Position numbers and translations under genes: made by a program. Shown in pieces: positions 63,741 through 64,000 of a stretch of 64,000 nucleotides of DNA. The DNA is from Leclercia adecarboxylata (lineage in GTDB: Bacteria; Pseudomonadota; Gammaproteobacteria; Enterobacterales; Enterobacteriaceae). Each line of letters starts with the position of its first letter. The first letter of the stretch is position 1. A model generated the notes under the pieces. The model saw only the letters and a program-made list of their open reading frames with translations. It searched no databases and was not told the DNA's origin. The DNA is taken from the NCBI RefSeq assembly GCF_006171285.1, contig NZ_CP040889.1, positions 3,038,001 through 3,102,000 on the forward strand. The letters run 5' to 3'.

Positions 63741-64000
63741 GTGAAAGGAAAAAGCCTGATTATCTGTCTGATACTGATTGTTGCGGCTGTGGCGGGCTAT
63801 CGCTGGCTGCCGTCTTATTACAATCCTTTTGCGCCGCTCACCCTCGACGATCCCCCCGGCACCCTGACCCAGTTTAAGCTCCGTCGCCTGACGCCCGAGC
63901 ATTGTGACGTGCTGCTGGCCCAGGCCAATGCGCGCCAGCTGATCCGCACCCAGGCGGTAGCCGACAGCACGGGAGAGTGTTCGTTGAGCGACGTGGTGCG
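63741..64000 (+). CDS. Extensin-family protein (3' end cut off by the window)
   Basis: The first 86 codons of a longer gene that runs past the window. The GTG at 63741 is preceded by AGGGGGG. An N-terminal membrane anchor or signal (LIICLILIVAAVAGY) is followed by PLTLDDPPGTLTQFKLRRLT, CDVLLAQANARQL and CSLSDVV, the start of the extensin-like C-terminal domain family (ExtC), which has paired cysteines of this spacing. Such proteins are thought to be periplasmic; their role is not known. Divergent from ddlA with 106 nt between. Confidence 0.75.
   Translation, partial: MKGKSLIICLILIVAAVAGYRWLPSYYNPFAPLTLDDPPGTLTQFKLRRLTPEHCDVLLAQANARQLIRTQAVADSTGECSLSDVV

Overview
The window is chromosomal DNA of a gammaproteobacterium of the family Enterobacteriaceae, most like the Enterobacter/Leclercia/Lelliottia/Kluyvera group. 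The right end keeps the E. coli order tauABCD - hemB - (yaiT-position autotransporter) - iprA - ampH - sbmA - yaiW - yaiY - yaiZ - ddlA. The middle carries paoABCD, mmuPM and afuABC, which in E. coli also lie in this part of the map. REP-type palindromes are scattered between genes. The genus is an inference; no rRNA or tRNA gene was seen.

Layout. (1) 1-2.6 kb: 3' part of a LysR regulator and two aldo/keto reductases. (2) 2.7-8.9 kb, relatively AT-rich: a minus-strand operon encoding an ascorbate-type PTS (EIIA, EIIB, EIIC), an AlsE-like allulose-6-phosphate epimerase and a fructose-type PTS (EIIA, EIIB, EIIC), divergent from a LacI/GntR-type repressor, with two matching operators between them. 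(3) 9.0-15.4 kb: a two-component system and five exported proteins (two alpha/beta hydrolases, a flavodoxin, a carboxymuconolactone decarboxylase-like protein, a cupin). Both promoter regions carry CTGACA-N4-TGTCAG. (4) 15.6-18.5 kb: a Bcr/CflA efflux pump, a frameshifted DUF3916-like gene and a periplasmic protein of unknown function. (5) 18.6-23.4 kb: the paoABCD periplasmic molybdenum aldehyde oxidoreductase, GC-rich. (6) 23.5-27.1 kb: GH88 hydrolase, oligosaccharide permease and AraC regulator. (7) 27.2-35.0 kb: singletons, including an orphan HicB-like protein, a GH15 enzyme, a Bor-family lipoprotein, acetyltransferases, a GGDEF protein and an AI-2E family permease. (8) 35.4-37.7 kb: mmuPM with candidate MetJ boxes, then a three-unit tandem array of palindromes. 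(9) 38.1-45.9 kb: a likely six-gene operon of UhpA-, UhpB- and UhpC-like regulators plus the AfuABC sugar-phosphate ABC transporter. (10) 46.0-47.4 kb: two inverted ~305-bp structured repeats flanking a candidate C4-type antisense RNA and one small gene. (11) 47.6-64.0 kb: taurine genes, an OlsF-like acyltransferase, hemB and the conserved run to ddlA and a partial extensin-family gene.

The candidates most worth pursuing are the repeat-flanked C4-RNA module at 46.0-47.4 kb, the two-component periplasmic module at 9.0-15.4 kb, and the double PTS built around one sugar-phosphate epimerase at 2.7-8.9 kb. All functional statements rest on reading sequence and remembered family features; no database search was run.
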